From: Methylotuvimicrobium sp. KM2
Lineage (GTDB): Bacteria; Pseudomonadota; Gammaproteobacteria; Methylococcales; Methylomonadaceae
DNA length: 64,000 nt
NCBI RefSeq assembly: GCF_038051925.1
Contig: NZ_CP150634.1
Location: 2,674,300-2,738,299 of the forward strand
Direction: 5' to 3'
The notes below the pieces were generated by a model. It worked only from the letters and a program-made list of their open reading frames with translations. It was not told the DNA's origin and made no database searches. Shown here piece after piece: positions 34,576-43,977 of the stretch (positions are counted from its first letter, which is position 1; the number at the start of each line of letters is the position of its first letter). The position numbers and the translations under genes were made by a program.

Positions 34576-35900
34576 CAACAACTGGAAAAATTTTACTGGT
34601 CGGCATCGGTCCCGGCGCGCACGAACACATGACCTTTCGAGCCCGGGCAGCGATCGCCGAAGCCGACGTCGTGATCGGCTACAGTACCTATATCAAACTG
34701 GTCAAGGACTTGCTCGACGGCAAGGAAGTGATCAAGAAAGGCATGACCGAAGAACTGGACCGCAGCATCGAAGCCTACGAACATGCCAAACAAGGCAAGA
34801 CCGTCGCGCTAATTTCCTCCGGCGACATCGGCGTCTACGGCATGGCCGGCCCGACTTACGAATTATTGCTCGACAGCGGCTGGACGCCCGACGATCCGAT
34901 TCAAGTGGAAGTGGTTCCCGGCAGCACCGCGCTGTCCAGTTGCGCCTCCTTGGTCGGCGCGCCGTTGACCCATGATTTTTGTTCGATTTCGTTGTCCGAT
35001 CTACTGACGCCGTGGCCGGTCATTGCCCGGCGTCTGGAAAGCGCCGCGCAAGGCGACTTCGTAGTGGCTTTGTATAATCCGAAAAGCGGCCGTCGTACCC
35101 AGCATATCGTCGAAGCGCAACGTATCCTGTTACGCCACCGCAGCCCGGAAACGCCGGTGGCCATCGTCAAATCGGGCTACCGCGCCTTGCAGAACATTCA
35201 ACTCGTCACGCTGGCCGACATGGCCGATTGCGATATCGGCATGTTGACCACTGTATTGGTCGGCAACAGCAGCACCTTCGTCCGCGAAGGCTTGATGGTA
35301 ACGCCGCGCGGCTACGCCAACAAATACGATGCGCTGACCGGTGAAACACGGGACGGCGAACAAGCGGGCCGCTCGCTGAGCATGGGTCTGGACGGCTGGA
35401 AAGGCGCAGTCCGCCGCTATTTACGCGACAATCCCGAAACGACGCTGCAAAAAACGGCGGCGTTTTTCGGTCAACCGCTGGCGGAAATACTCGATGCCGT
35501 CGGCCGGTCGACGCCTGACGAGTCAGCCGGTAGTTTCACCGCGCGGCAAGTGAGGCAGGACCAGCAAGACGGCTTGTTGGATTCGTTGCCGCACTGGGGC
35601 AAATTACGCGCCGTGGTTCGTAGCGAAGGCGGCGCGGTGGCCGAATTGTTGATCGACGGCGCCGACTTACAGAAAAAAAACGACTGGCTGAACCTAGTCA
35701 ACGACGCCTTTCATTTACACATCGATTGGAGTCAGGCCCGGCAAACCTGGTTCGTCAGCCGAGGCGAGAAGGCTCACGGCATACAAGTGACCGACGCCCG
35801 GGGCGATTTATTGTTCAATCTATGGCTGGTCGCCGGCGATGCCGGCTTCGACGCCCAAGCATTGCAGCGCTATCGGGACGACCGAGAGGAATTATCCTAA
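34572..35900 (+). CDS. cobJ/cbiH: Precorrin-3B C17-methyltransferase fused to a ChuX/HutX-like domain
   Basis: Residues 1-255 are a CobJ/CbiH ring-contraction methylase: ILLVGIGPGAHEHMTFRARA, SSGDIGVYGMAGPTYELL, VVPGSTALSSCASLVGAP, DFCSISLSDLLTPW and VALYNPKSGRRTQHI. The protein is 442 residues, about 190 longer than plain CobJ. The extra part (about 270-440) begins VRRYLRDNPETTLQKTAAFF and continues HWGKLRAVVRSEGGAVAELL, HLHIDWSQARQTWFVSR and GIQVTDARGDLLFNLWL, which follows the plan of HutX/ChuX/HemS haem-utilisation proteins. Start is ATG 34572, in an ATGA overlap with cobE. The stop TAA at 35898 coincides with the left edge of a dispersed repeat, so the C-terminus may have been trimmed. 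Confidence 0.92.
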   Translation: MTTTGKILLVGIGPGAHEHMTFRARAAIAEADVVIGYSTYIKLVKDLLDGKEVIKKGMTEELDRSIEAYEHAKQGKTVALISSGDIGVYGMAGPTYELLLDSGWTPDDPIQVEVVPGSTALSSCASLVGAPLTHDFCSISLSDLLTPWPVIARRLESAAQGDFVVALYNPKSGRRTQHIVEAQRILLRHRSPETPVAIVKSGYRALQNIQLVTLADMADCDIGMLTTVLVGNSSTFVREGLMVTPRGYANKYDALTGETRDGEQAGRSLSMGLDGWKGAVRRYLRDNPETTLQKTAAFFGQPLAEILDAVGRSTPDESAGSFTARQVRQDQQDGLLDSLPHWGKLRAVVRSEGGAVAELLIDGADLQKKNDWLNLVNDAFHLHIDWSQARQTWFVSRGEKAHGIQVTDARGDLLFNLWLVAGDAGFDAQALQRYRDDREELS

Positions 35901-36069
35901 ATTCGGCAGTTTAACCATGAAGCACATGAAGTTCATGAAGGAATTCAAGAAATTACCTAAGCACTCTCGTTAACATTTTTGATGAGCGAAAATTCTCTAC
36001 AAACGTGTAATAAGTTATTGAATCAACTTCCTATACTTCATGATCTTCATGGTGAAATGCTTTTTTAGA
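35896..36069. repeat. Dispersed repeat family 1, copy A
   Basis: About 174 bases with imperfect inverted ends: CCTAAATTCGGCAGTTTAAC then CCATGAAGCACATGAAG at the left, and CTTCATGATCTTCATGGTG then a T-run and TAGA at the right. Near-identical copies occur at 36604-36779, 43812-43977 and, inverted, 61064-61238, with decayed copies near 44201 and 54925. It contributes the cobJ stop codon. Confidence 0.85.
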
Positions 36070-36101
36070 TCTATGCCAAACTTTAACATCGGATATTCAT
36101 C

Positions 36102-36476
36102 ATGACTGATCACATACCCGCCATGCCCGAAAAACCCAAAATGGGCGACTACAAGCGCCATCTGCTGGTTTGCACCGGCCCGCGCTGCACCGAAGACGGC
36201 GAAGCGCAGGCCTTGTTCGAAACGTTGGGCGAAAAATTCAAAGCCGCCGGCATCGATAAAGGCACGCTCAGAGTCAAACGTACCCGCACGCACTGTTTCG
36301 CCACCTGCAAATCCGGCCCGATCATGTGCGTGCAACCCGACGGCATTTGGTACTACAACGTCAACGAAACCAATCTGCAACGCATCATCGACGAACATTT
36401 GCTCGGCGGCAAACCGGTCGAGGAATTGATTTATCATCGCGCTTGTTCTGCCGATGCAGTGAGCAGTGAGCAGTGA
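36102..36476 (+). CDS. Thioredoxin-like [2Fe-2S] ferredoxin of the cobalamin operon
   Basis: The 124-residue protein has a thioredoxin-like [2Fe-2S] ferredoxin domain: the first cysteines in HLLVCTGPRCTEDGE (near 24-30) and the second pair in HCFATCKSGPIMCV (near 65-75), with VQPDGIWYYNVNETNLQRII completing the fold. Such ferredoxins are often encoded in, or fused to proteins of, anaerobic-type cobalamin operons and could supply electrons for corrin or cobalt reduction. It lies 200 bases after cobJ, separated by a dispersed repeat. Its last residues AVSSEQ and stop are coded by a tandem heptamer array, so the natural C-terminus has been replaced or extended. Confidence 0.87.
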   Translation: MTDHIPAMPEKPKMGDYKRHLLVCTGPRCTEDGEAQALFETLGEKFKAAGIDKGTLRVKRTRTHCFATCKSGPIMCVQPDGIWYYNVNETNLQRIIDEHLLGGKPVEELIYHRACSADAVSSEQ

Positions 36477-36504
36477 GCAGTGAGCAGTGAGCAGTGAGCA
36501 GTGA
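36456..36504. repeat. Seven tandem copies of GCAGTGA
   Basis: A 49-base perfect heptamer array overlaps the 3' end of the ferredoxin gene. Three heptamers read in this frame give the last codons and the TGA stop, so copy-number changes above three do not alter the protein. Confidence 0.95.
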
Positions 36505-36603
36505 ATGATGCGGTATTTCAAATGCTTGTCAAGACCGCATCTTAGGCCTCTCTTGTGGGAGCGATCCCCAGATCGTCCCTCACCTAGCGTTCACTGCCTT
36601 TAA

Positions 36604-36779
36604 CCTAAATTCGGCAGTTTAACCATGAAGCACATGAAGTTCATGAAGGATTTCAAGAAATTACCTAAACATACTCGTTAACCTTTTTGGTGAGCGAAAA
36701 TTCTCTACAAACGTGTAATAAGTTATTGAATTAACTTCCTATTCTTCATGGTCTTCATGGTGAAATGCTTTTTATAGGA
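36604..36779. repeat. Dispersed repeat family 1, copy B
   Basis: The best-bounded copy: CCTAAATTCGGCAG at the left end and TAGG at the right, with CCATGAAGCACATGAAG and CTTCATGGTCTTCATGG arms. About 95 percent like copy A by eye, in the same orientation, 700 bases away. Confidence 0.85.
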
Positions 36780-36955
36780 TTAAGTTAAGCATTTTTCCGT
36801 TCGCCCTGAGCAAAGTAACCGCCCTTCGGTCGCATGGCGTTACCATGAAACAGCCGCTGTTTGACGCGATTTTTAGCTTTTTTGTGAGCTTGTAAGTCAT
36901 TGATTATATAAGCATAAAAAAGCTGTTTCTTGAGAGTCTGTCGAAGGGTGAATGG

Positions 36956-38233
36956 CTGATTGACTGACAAAACTCTTAACTCCTTAATTGCATAGTAAAA
37001 AGAAAAATGCGGCAGGGCAAATCATCCATCCAGCGGGATCGATCGGGTTGCCGTTTACTCGCCCGAGCGGGCTCGGGGTCGTGCAAAGCGTGCAGAACTA
37101 GACTGTCAATAATGGCATCACCGCGAGCGCAAGCACGCCGTATCCAATCCCAGCCGATACGGGCATAGCTATAACCGCGAAACCAATGCGGATCGACACG
37201 CCGCCGCTTGCCTGAGGCAACGACCGCACCCCCTTGGCAAACCAACACCAAGGTGGCGACCGCCATGATGAAACAGAGCCTTTGAAGCGCCTCGGTTTCG
37301 CGCAATTGCGAAGACTCCCACTGAAAACCGTTGGATTTGTGATCCAAAAAGCCCTCTTCGATGTTGAAGCGCCGCCCATATTCATAGAGCGTATCGCCAT
37401 TGGTGGGTTGGTCGCTGACGATGATCCATGGTTCTTTCGCCCCTTTTTCCCAGCCGACCGCCAAGTGCGCAGGGATATGCGCACCGGTCACCCCGACATG
37501 GTGGTAATAACAAACTTCCCCGGCTAGCAAACGTAAGGCCAACTTGCGGTAGCCGCTGCCCGTTTTTTGGTAAAACCCGACGGAACGCTTGCAGCGAATA
37601 CGCGCGTGCCAGCCGGCCGTCTTGCGAATCCAATTCAGCAATTCGCCATGTAAAAAGCCACGATCCGCCAGCAAAATGATCTCTCGTTCCGGAAACAGTC
37701 GCGCCGCAAACCCCAATACGCCTCGGTAGTCTTTGAACGCCACGCTCGCACTGGGATGTTTCATCACTTTCCAAACTAATGGAATCGACCTCCCACGATA
37801 AACCAGCGCCAACTGGATCACGCAGAACGTGTCCCAGAGCATCGAAGTATCTAAAGCGACCAGCAACGGCTCTTCCGTTACGTCCTTCAGAGCCTCCCGC
37901 AATAACGCCGCATACAACCGCAACACATCGATACGCCCATTCGTCAGCCAACGCTTGAAGCGTCTCTCGACGCTTTGCGCCAGCTCCGCACGACTCACGA
38001 CATAAGGCGACCACTTACTTAGACTGATCCAACCACTGGATAATAAACCCAACACCATCCAAGCCACGGTATACAGGTGTCGTCTATCGCGCCATGGCGC
38101 ATGGTGCAATAATTTCAAGATGCTATCGTATAAAGGCGTGCTCTGTTGCATGTTTCGCTTCCTTGCTAGAACCGGTCAAATATCGATATTATCTCCTAAT
38201 CTTTTCGACTTTTGAGTTTTGTCAGTCAATCAG
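36956..38233 (-). mobile_element. Complete IS4-family insertion sequence
   Basis: The 1278-base element has perfect 20-base terminal inverted repeats, CTGATTGACTGACAAAACTC at 36956-36975 and its complement at 38214-38233. It is flanked by the direct repeat GGGTGAATGG at 36946-36955 and 38234-38243, a 10-base target duplication typical of the IS4 family. It carries one transposase gene. The target was the right arm of a GTTCGCCCTGAGC/TCGAAGGGTGAA palindrome between the ferredoxin gene and cysG. Perfect ends and duplication suggest a recent insertion. Confidence 0.97.
36976..38151 (-). CDS. IS4-family DDE transposase
   Basis: The 391-residue transposase has the first catalytic Asp in LLVALDTSMLWDT, the second in IILLADRGFLHGE, and a textbook YREK signature Y-x2-R-x3-E-x6-K in YGRRFNIEEGFLDHK. 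The gene fills the element, starting 63 bases inside the right terminal repeat and ending just at the left one. The frame is intact, so the element may still move. Confidence 0.95.
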   Translation of the reverse strand: MQQSTPLYDSILKLLHHAPWRDRRHLYTVAWMVLGLLSSGWISLSKWSPYVVSRAELAQSVERRFKRWLTNGRIDVLRLYAALLREALKDVTEEPLLVALDTSMLWDTFCVIQLALVYRGRSIPLVWKVMKHPSASVAFKDYRGVLGFAARLFPEREIILLADRGFLHGELLNWIRKTAGWHARIRCKRSVGFYQKTGSGYRKLALRLLAGEVCYYHHVGVTGAHIPAHLAVGWEKGAKEPWIIVSDQPTNGDTLYEYGRRFNIEEGFLDHKSNGFQWESSQLRETEALQRLCFIMAVATLVLVCQGGAVVASGKRRRVDPHWFRGYSYARIGWDWIRRACARGDAIIDSLVLHALHDPEPARASKRQPDRSRWMDDLPCRIFLFTMQLRS

Positions 38234-38259
38234 GGGTGAATGGAAAAGCCTGGGTCGAT

Positions 38260-38308
38260 AAGTTAAGCCGTCCATGGTTCGACAGGCTCACCACGAACGG
38301 CTTAACTT
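38260..38308. repeat. Palindrome of the GTTCGACAGGCTCACCACGAAC family
   Basis: The 12-base arms AAGTTAAGCCGT and ACGGCTTAACTT enclose TCGACAGGCTCACCACGA. Next to it, at 38320-38340, is a CACCTAGCG/TTAGGTG hairpin also seen at 47580-47605. Together with the IS flank these fill the gap before cysG; no gene is present. Confidence 0.65.
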
Positions 38309-38434
38309 AATGACAGTGTCACCTAGCGTTAGGTGGGAGAAAGCCGCAAACGTCAGAATACAATCAATGTTATCGAGATCGAATTGGCTAAACCTATGCA
38401 GATTTATACAAACGCACATTAACAATCGATAGTC

Positions 38435-39817
38435 ATGGAATTCTTTCCGCTTTTCTTGAACATTAAAGACCACCCTTGCTTGGTGATAGGCGCAGGCGAT
38501 ATTGCGGCCCGCAAGATCGAATTGTTGCTTCGCGCCGGCGCCAAAGTCGTCGTGGTCGCGCCGGAAATCGGTGAGGCGGTCGCCGCCCTGCAAGACGAAC
38601 ATGCCATCGTCATTCGCCGAAAAGCCTTCACGAGCGACGATATCGACGGCATGCGCTTGGTGGTATCGGCAACCAACGATCGCCTCTCTAATGCCAAAGC
38701 CGCAACGTTGGCCAAGCAACGCCTTGTTCCGGTCAATGTCGTCGATAACCTGGACTTGTGCAGTTTTATTTTCCCGGCGATCATCGATCGTTCGCCGCTG
38801 CTGATTGCTGTCTCTTCGAGCGGCGCATCGCCGGTCTTGTCGAGGCTGCTTCGCGCGAAGATCGAAACCGCGATTCCGGCCTCTTTCGGGCTCTTGGCGG
38901 AATTCATCGCTACCTTCAAAACCCGGGTCGCACTACGGATACCCCAAGCCCGCCGGCGGCTATATTTCTGGGAGACGGTCATGCAAGGCCGCGTCGCCGA
39001 ATTGATTTTTGCCGGACGGCAACAGGAAGCGGAGAGTCAATTGCTTGCGCAATTGGACCATGCCGGCGCCGCAGACACACCAGGCGAGGTATATTTGATC
39101 GGCACCGGCCCGGGCGACCCTGATTTATTGACGTTCAAAGCCTTACGCTTATTACGGCAAGCCGATGTCATCGTTTACGACAACTCGGTTTCCGGCGAAA
39201 TTCTCAAACTCGCGCACAGCGATGCCGAAACGATTTTTGTCGGACAACAAGACGATAATCACAGTCTGCCGCCGGCGGCCATCCATCGACAGTTGGCGGA
39301 ACTGGCTTCATCGGGCAAAAAAGTGGCGCGCCTGAAAGGCGGCGATCCTTTCATCTTCGGCCGGGGCGGCGAAGAAATCGAAACCTTGATGCAATCAGGC
39401 ACCCACTTTCAAATCGTTCCCGGCATTACCGCGGCGTCGGCTTGTGCAAGCTATTCGGGCATTCCATTGACCCACCGCGATCATGCCCAGTCCTGCACTT
39501 TTGTCTCCGGCCATGTCCAAAACGGCCGTATCGATCTCGATTGGCGGCAATTGGCCAAACCCAATCAAACGGTGATCATTTATATGGGGATGTCGGGCCT
39601 TGAAAGCATTTGCCGGTCGCTGATCGATCATGGCTGCCCCGCCGACCTGCCTATTGCCGTGATTCAATCGGGCGCGACACACAAACAACGCGTGTTCATC
39701 GGCACGCTAAGCGACAGGCCTGCCTATTCGGAATTTGCCGAAAGCGATGCGCCGGCATTGACCATCGTCGGTACGGTCGTCAATCTGCATCGGCAATTGA
39801 ACTGGTTTTCAACCTAG
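38435..39817 (+). CDS. cysG: Sirohaem synthase CysG (dehydrogenase/ferrochelatase and uroporphyrinogen methylase)
   Basis: This 460-residue protein has the usual CysG plan. The N-terminal NAD-dependent precorrin-2 dehydrogenase/ferrochelatase spans about 1-200 (LNIKDHPCLVIGAGDIAARK, ISSSGASPVLSRLLRAKIE). The C-terminal uroporphyrinogen-III methyltransferase follows from about 215 (VYLIGTGPGDPDLLTFKALR, ARLKGGDPFIFGRGGEE, VPGITAASACASYSGIPLTHR, YMGMSGLESIC). It makes precorrin-2 and sirohaem, so it can feed the neighbouring cobalamin operon as well as sulfite/nitrite reductases. It is on the same strand as the operon but cut off from it by repeats and the insertion sequence, so it probably has its own promoter. 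Confidence 0.95.
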   Translation: MEFFPLFLNIKDHPCLVIGAGDIAARKIELLLRAGAKVVVVAPEIGEAVAALQDEHAIVIRRKAFTSDDIDGMRLVVSATNDRLSNAKAATLAKQRLVPVNVVDNLDLCSFIFPAIIDRSPLLIAVSSSGASPVLSRLLRAKIETAIPASFGLLAEFIATFKTRVALRIPQARRRLYFWETVMQGRVAELIFAGRQQEAESQLLAQLDHAGAADTPGEVYLIGTGPGDPDLLTFKALRLLRQADVIVYDNSVSGEILKLAHSDAETIFVGQQDDNHSLPPAAIHRQLAELASSGKKVARLKGGDPFIFGRGGEEIETLMQSGTHFQIVPGITAASACASYSGIPLTHRDHAQSCTFVSGHVQNGRIDLDWRQLAKPNQTVIIYMGMSGLESICRSLIDHGCPADLPIAVIQSGATHKQRVFIGTLSDRPAYSEFAESDAPALTIVGTVVNLHRQLNWFST

Positions 39818-39860
39818 ACTCGAAGATTTGTCCACGAAAATCACAAAATATACCTATCTG

Positions 39861-40010
39861 AGATCAAAATTCGGCACCGGGGTGCCCGTCAAAGGACGCC
39901 GTGAATACGTCCCTGTAGGCTCTATGCCAGCTCCATGCTGGCAAAGCCTTTGCCGAGCACCCCGGCGCCTCCTAATGCGCTGCCGAAATTTGAAGTGCGA
40001 AGAGTATACA
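39861..40010. repeat. Dispersed repeat family 2, copy 1
   Basis: Left end GATCAAAATTCGGCACCGGG and right end CCCCGGCGCCTCC..GCCGAAATTTGAAGTGC form terminal inverted repeats. Related copies lie at 54619-54800 and 56486-56766, with a partial one near 44335-44395. The rest of the 39818-40234 gap shows a GTAGCCCGGATGGAGC repeat fragment near 40123 and no gene. Confidence 0.75.
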
Positions 40011-40234
40011 CACGGTTGTTACATAAATCTTTTAAACTACCTATTGGGGGAGCAACTTGGAGAGTATAACTAACATTCATGAAAGCCTGGCAATCGCCCC
40101 AGCAAATGAAAGTTTAACCGCGTAGCCCGGATGGAGCACAAGTGCAATTCGGGACGTTCGAGGTCAATTAACAAATCATTTAACCTCGATCGAACGAATT
40201 CCGTGTTCATCAGCTCCGGCAACATCGTATCATT

Positions 40235-43200
40235 TTACTTATCTTTACCATTCAGACGGCCGATTTCGCGCAACGTATCGTTCAATAGAGGCTGCAACTG
40301 TTGAATCGACTCAACTATCGTAGCTCCTTCCTCTAAAAGCTTAGACTCAATCTTTTCAGCCAACTTCCATACTTGTATCAGCGCCAAGTTTCCTGCCGTC
40401 CCTTTCAATTTATGCGCTAAGGCAAGAGCACTTTCACGATCGCCTTGAGCCATCATTTTGGCGATTTCGTCTCCGTCATGTCCGTGCGATTCGGCAAACT
40501 TTTGTAAGTATTTATAATAAGTTGCGGCATCGCCCCAATTATTAAGGCCTCTGTCTATATCTATCATGGGAAGCTGTGAATCGCTTTCCTTAGCTGAAGC
40601 GATCGGCTCATTCTTCGAATCAGCCGTTACTTGTAATCCGGTAACGTATTGTTGCAGATAAGCGATTAATTCCTCGACATCGAACGGTTTGGCAATGAAT
40701 CCATTCATCCCGGCATTGAGCGCTGCAGCCTGTTGATTCTTAAATGCACCGGCGGTCAGTGCCACGATAGGCAACTGAGTCAAGTCAAGGACTTCACGAA
40801 TTTGCCGGGTCGCTTCATAACCATCCATGAGCGGCATTTGTATATCCATCAATACCACGTTGACCAAATCCGGGTTCAGTCTTAACCATTGCAAGGCCGC
40901 ATGACCGTCGTCTGCCAAATAAACGGTAGCTCCTTCGGCTTCCAAAATACGCCTTGCCATATCGCGGTTTATCTCACTATCATCGACCAGTAGCAGATTT
41001 AAACCGTTGAGACGTTTCTCGGATGGCGTTGTATTGTTATGCTGTATTGACCTTTCGCCTTGACGACGCTGTTTGGCATCGGATACGGCATTATAGAGCG
41101 AAGAAGCGGTAATCGGTTTATGCAAAACGGCATCGGCTATTGCCACATCCGGTTCGCGTAGCAATGCATCGCGGTCATGAGCCGTGGCAATAACGATGAT
41201 CGGAGCATCGGCAATATCGCCAAGCTCCTGTCTTATCCGTTTGCCGGCTTCGAGACCATTAACACCGGGCATACACCAATCCAATAATACAATATCGGGG
41301 AGTTTATTATTCCCTGCTCGTTCGATAATCCGTTCTACAGCCTCTTCGCCCGACTCGACGACCTCGTGAGTCCAGCCTAAGCTACGCACCGTTGCCGCCA
41401 ACATCTCCCTCGCCACGGGATGATCGTCGGCGATCAATACGTTTTGAAACGCGATGGCCGGATGCACATATTCTTGCGGCTCAACCAGCTCAATCGGCAG
41501 CATCAACCAAAACTCGCTACCGATACCAAACTCGCTATTGACACCGAGTTCTCCGCCCATCATTTGCACCAAATACCGGCATATCGTTAAACCCAACCCT
41601 GTTCCGCCGAAACGGCGTGTCGTCGAAGTGTCTTCCTGAGAAAATGCATTAAAGATTTCCGCTTGTTTTTCAATAGGAATACCAATGCCGGTATCGCGGA
41701 CGCTGAAACGAAGATAATCCCGACCATTCTTGGGCGGCAATTTGATGACGGAGATCGTAACGCTTCCCTGCTTTGTGAATTTAAGCGCATTACTGGTTAA
41801 ATTAACTAATATTTGTTCGAGCCGAAGCGCATCGCCGCGAAGAAACTCGATGCCTTCCGGTGCAGGCCCCATAATCAATTCGACTTTATTGCTGTATTCA
41901 ATCGCCGACATCAGTGTGGCTACGTTATCTAGCACGTCGCTCAGCCGGAATGGCGCATGCTCGATTTCAAGACGCCCCGATTCTATTTTGGAAAAATCAA
42001 GAATATCGTTGATGATTCCGAGCAAGGACCGGCCGGCTATACGAATTTTCTTTACCAAATTAAGCTCATCGGTGCCAAGATGGGCTTTTTCCAATAAATA
42101 AGCCAACCCAAGTATGGCGTTCATTGGGGTCCGTATTTCATGGCTCATATTGGCCAAAAAGTTGCCTTTAACACTGGCAAGCCGCTCGGCCTCTTGTTTT
42201 GCCGCCTGTAATTCAGCCGTACGCTCGGCCACGTTTCGCTCCAAGGTTTCATTCATTTGAAGCAAGGCATCTTGAATCCGCTTGCGTTCGGAGATATCGA
42301 CAATGGTCGCCACGACAAAAAGTTGATTATCGCTCCGATAGGGACTCAAGCCGATTTCTATCGGAAATATAGAGCCGTTCTTGCGTGTTCCGTATAAGTC
42401 TCTTCCCTTACCCATCGCCCGAGTCGTTGGGTTTTGTAAATAATCTTTACGTTGCCTGGCATGGCGTGAACGAAACTTTTCGGGAAGCAATATTTCCACG
42501 GGTCGGTTGACCACTTCCGATACTTGATAGCCGAATAGGCTCTCGAAGGCAGGGTTAGCCATGACTATTTTTCCTTCGGCATCGACGACCAACAAGCCGC
42601 TGGCATTTGCTTCGAACAAAATCCGAAAACACGCTTGAGCCTCTTGTAAACGCGTCGCTGATTCCGCCTCGCCCCGCGCCAGAGCTGCTTCCTTCTCGGC
42701 CAGATCGCGCTCTGTTCTTGCCTGAATTAGACGCCAAATACCTATTGCAAACAATAGCAAGATCACCGAAGCGCTCGCGATCTTAGCCGACCAAACGTTA
42801 TTTTCCACCGTCGATAATTTTTCCATTGGTAGATGGCTAATCACTTTCCAGTGTATGTTGTGCGATAAACGAGTATCTTGTATGGGCGTTAACAAAACGG
42901 AACTCCATGTCCAAAGACCGTCATCAAATCTGACCTGGCCTTTTTTTTGCCGGGTTATCGCTTCCCACACTTGAGGATGCCGTGTAGCCAGAGTCGCTTC
43001 CCGTTGAAACATGAAACCCCATTCATCCTGTGCATTTGGGCTTTTTAGCCAATAGCCCTCGTCATTGACCAGCATCAACCTGTCAATGGCGGGTCCGGCG
43101 CTGTGGACGAAAACATCCAGCATTGATTTTGCCATGATGTTAATAATAAGAATGCCTCGAGGCTTACCTAATTCATCAAACACTGGACTTGAGACCCTTA

Positions 43201-43780
43201 TCGTCGGCTTGTAAGGAATCTCGATACGGCCATCGTCCATATTCAAATCGAGCGGGGAAATATAAATCTCCCCTTGATTCAGCAGCATGGTATCGGTAAA
43301 AAAATAACGGTCTTCTTTAGCCTGCAATTCGTTTCGAGGAACGACGATCGGGCGCCCTCTTCTGTTATTGACTCGCACTTGCTCCATTCCTTGTTCGTCG
43401 ATCCAGCGTACTTTGTCGTAAATCGGGTTACGCGACATCAACGAAAAAAATGCGTCTTGCATCGAGTTCGAGTCCGAGCCATTCGGGGCCTGATAAACCC
43501 TGCGAACCGGGTATTCATTGATTAAGCTCATCAAATGGCCTATCGGAACGGCCAACTCATGATCCAAGCGGCCTTGCCCCAACTCGACAAAAATTGTTTC
43601 GTCGGCCATCAGCATCGATAACTCAGCATCAATGCGCGATTCGCCCAACAACAAAGTACCTGCCACGACTAAAATACTCACAGGCAAGAATAGCAACATA
43701 AAATCCTTAAGAAATCGGCCTCGACTTAAAGTCGTTTGATAAAGATCGTGCTTGCTTGATCGATTGAGTAGTGTATTCAA
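40235..43780 (-). CDS. Hybrid sensor histidine kinase (Cache-PAS-HK-REC-REC-Hpt)
   Basis: The 1181-residue kinase has a membrane segment near 27-47, a large periplasmic sensor of the double-Cache type (48-335), and a second membrane segment near 338-356. A PAS domain with PAC (about 385-500) and a coiled coil follow. The HisKA site is FLANMSHEIRTPMNAILGLA (His near 547) and the HATPase has the N box NLTSNALKFTKQG and GGTGLGLTICRYLV. It ends with two receiver domains (LLDWCMPGVNG and VVLMDIQMPLMDGYEA hold the phospho-Asp) and an Hpt domain (ALAHKLKGTAGNLAL). It is a complete phosphorelay in one protein. No output regulator or operon partner is adjacent, so its ligand and target are unknown. 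Confidence 0.95.
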   Translation of the reverse strand: MNTLLNRSSKHDLYQTTLSRGRFLKDFMLLFLPVSILVVAGTLLLGESRIDAELSMLMADETIFVELGQGRLDHELAVPIGHLMSLINEYPVRRVYQAPNGSDSNSMQDAFFSLMSRNPIYDKVRWIDEQGMEQVRVNNRRGRPIVVPRNELQAKEDRYFFTDTMLLNQGEIYISPLDLNMDDGRIEIPYKPTIRVSSPVFDELGKPRGILIINIMAKSMLDVFVHSAGPAIDRLMLVNDEGYWLKSPNAQDEWGFMFQREATLATRHPQVWEAITRQKKGQVRFDDGLWTWSSVLLTPIQDTRLSHNIHWKVISHLPMEKLSTVENNVWSAKIASASVILLLFAIGIWRLIQARTERDLAEKEAALARGEAESATRLQEAQACFRILFEANASGLLVVDAEGKIVMANPAFESLFGYQVSEVVNRPVEILLPEKFRSRHARQRKDYLQNPTTRAMGKGRDLYGTRKNGSIFPIEIGLSPYRSDNQLFVVATIVDISERKRIQDALLQMNETLERNVAERTAELQAAKQEAERLASVKGNFLANMSHEIRTPMNAILGLAYLLEKAHLGTDELNLVKKIRIAGRSLLGIINDILDFSKIESGRLEIEHAPFRLSDVLDNVATLMSAIEYSNKVELIMGPAPEGIEFLRGDALRLEQILVNLTSNALKFTKQGSVTISVIKLPPKNGRDYLRFSVRDTGIGIPIEKQAEIFNAFSQEDTSTTRRFGGTGLGLTICRYLVQMMGGELGVNSEFGIGSEFWLMLPIELVEPQEYVHPAIAFQNVLIADDHPVAREMLAATVRSLGWTHEVVESGEEAVERIIERAGNNKLPDIVLLDWCMPGVNGLEAGKRIRQELGDIADAPIIVIATAHDRDALLREPDVAIADAVLHKPITASSLYNAVSDAKQRRQGERSIQHNNTTPSEKRLNGLNLLLVDDSEINRDMARRILEAEGATVYLADDGHAALQWLRLNPDLVNVVLMDIQMPLMDGYEATRQIREVLDLTQLPIVALTAGAFKNQQAAALNAGMNGFIAKPFDVEELIAYLQQYVTGLQVTADSKNEPIASAKESDSQLPMIDIDRGLNNWGDAATYYKYLQKFAESHGHDGDEIAKMMAQGDRESALALAHKLKGTAGNLALIQVWKLAEKIESKLLEEGATIVESIQQLQPLLNDTLREIGRLNGKDK

Positions 43781-43811
43781 AACGGCTGTTATCCTCTAAA
43801 TTACAAATAAA

Positions 43812-43977
43812 CCTGAATTCGGCAGTTTAACCATGAAGCACATGAAGTTCATGAAGGATTCCAAGAACTTACCAAATCCTTCTCGCTAACCTTTTTGGTG
43901 AGCGAAAGTTCTATACAAACGCGTAATAAGCTATTGAATTAACTTCCTATTCTTCATGGTGAAATGCTTTTTCTAGG
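43812..43977. repeat. Dispersed repeat family 1, copy C
   Basis: Left end CCTGAATTCGGCAGTTTAAC, right end TTTTTCTAGG. It lacks one of the two CTTCATGGT units of the right arm present in copies A and B, hence 166 bases. It lies in the divergent gap between the hybrid kinase and the citramalate synthase. Confidence 0.85.

Noticed and set aside
36456..36504. CRISPR array
   Set aside because: The unit is a 7-base perfect tandem without spacers and no cas genes are near.
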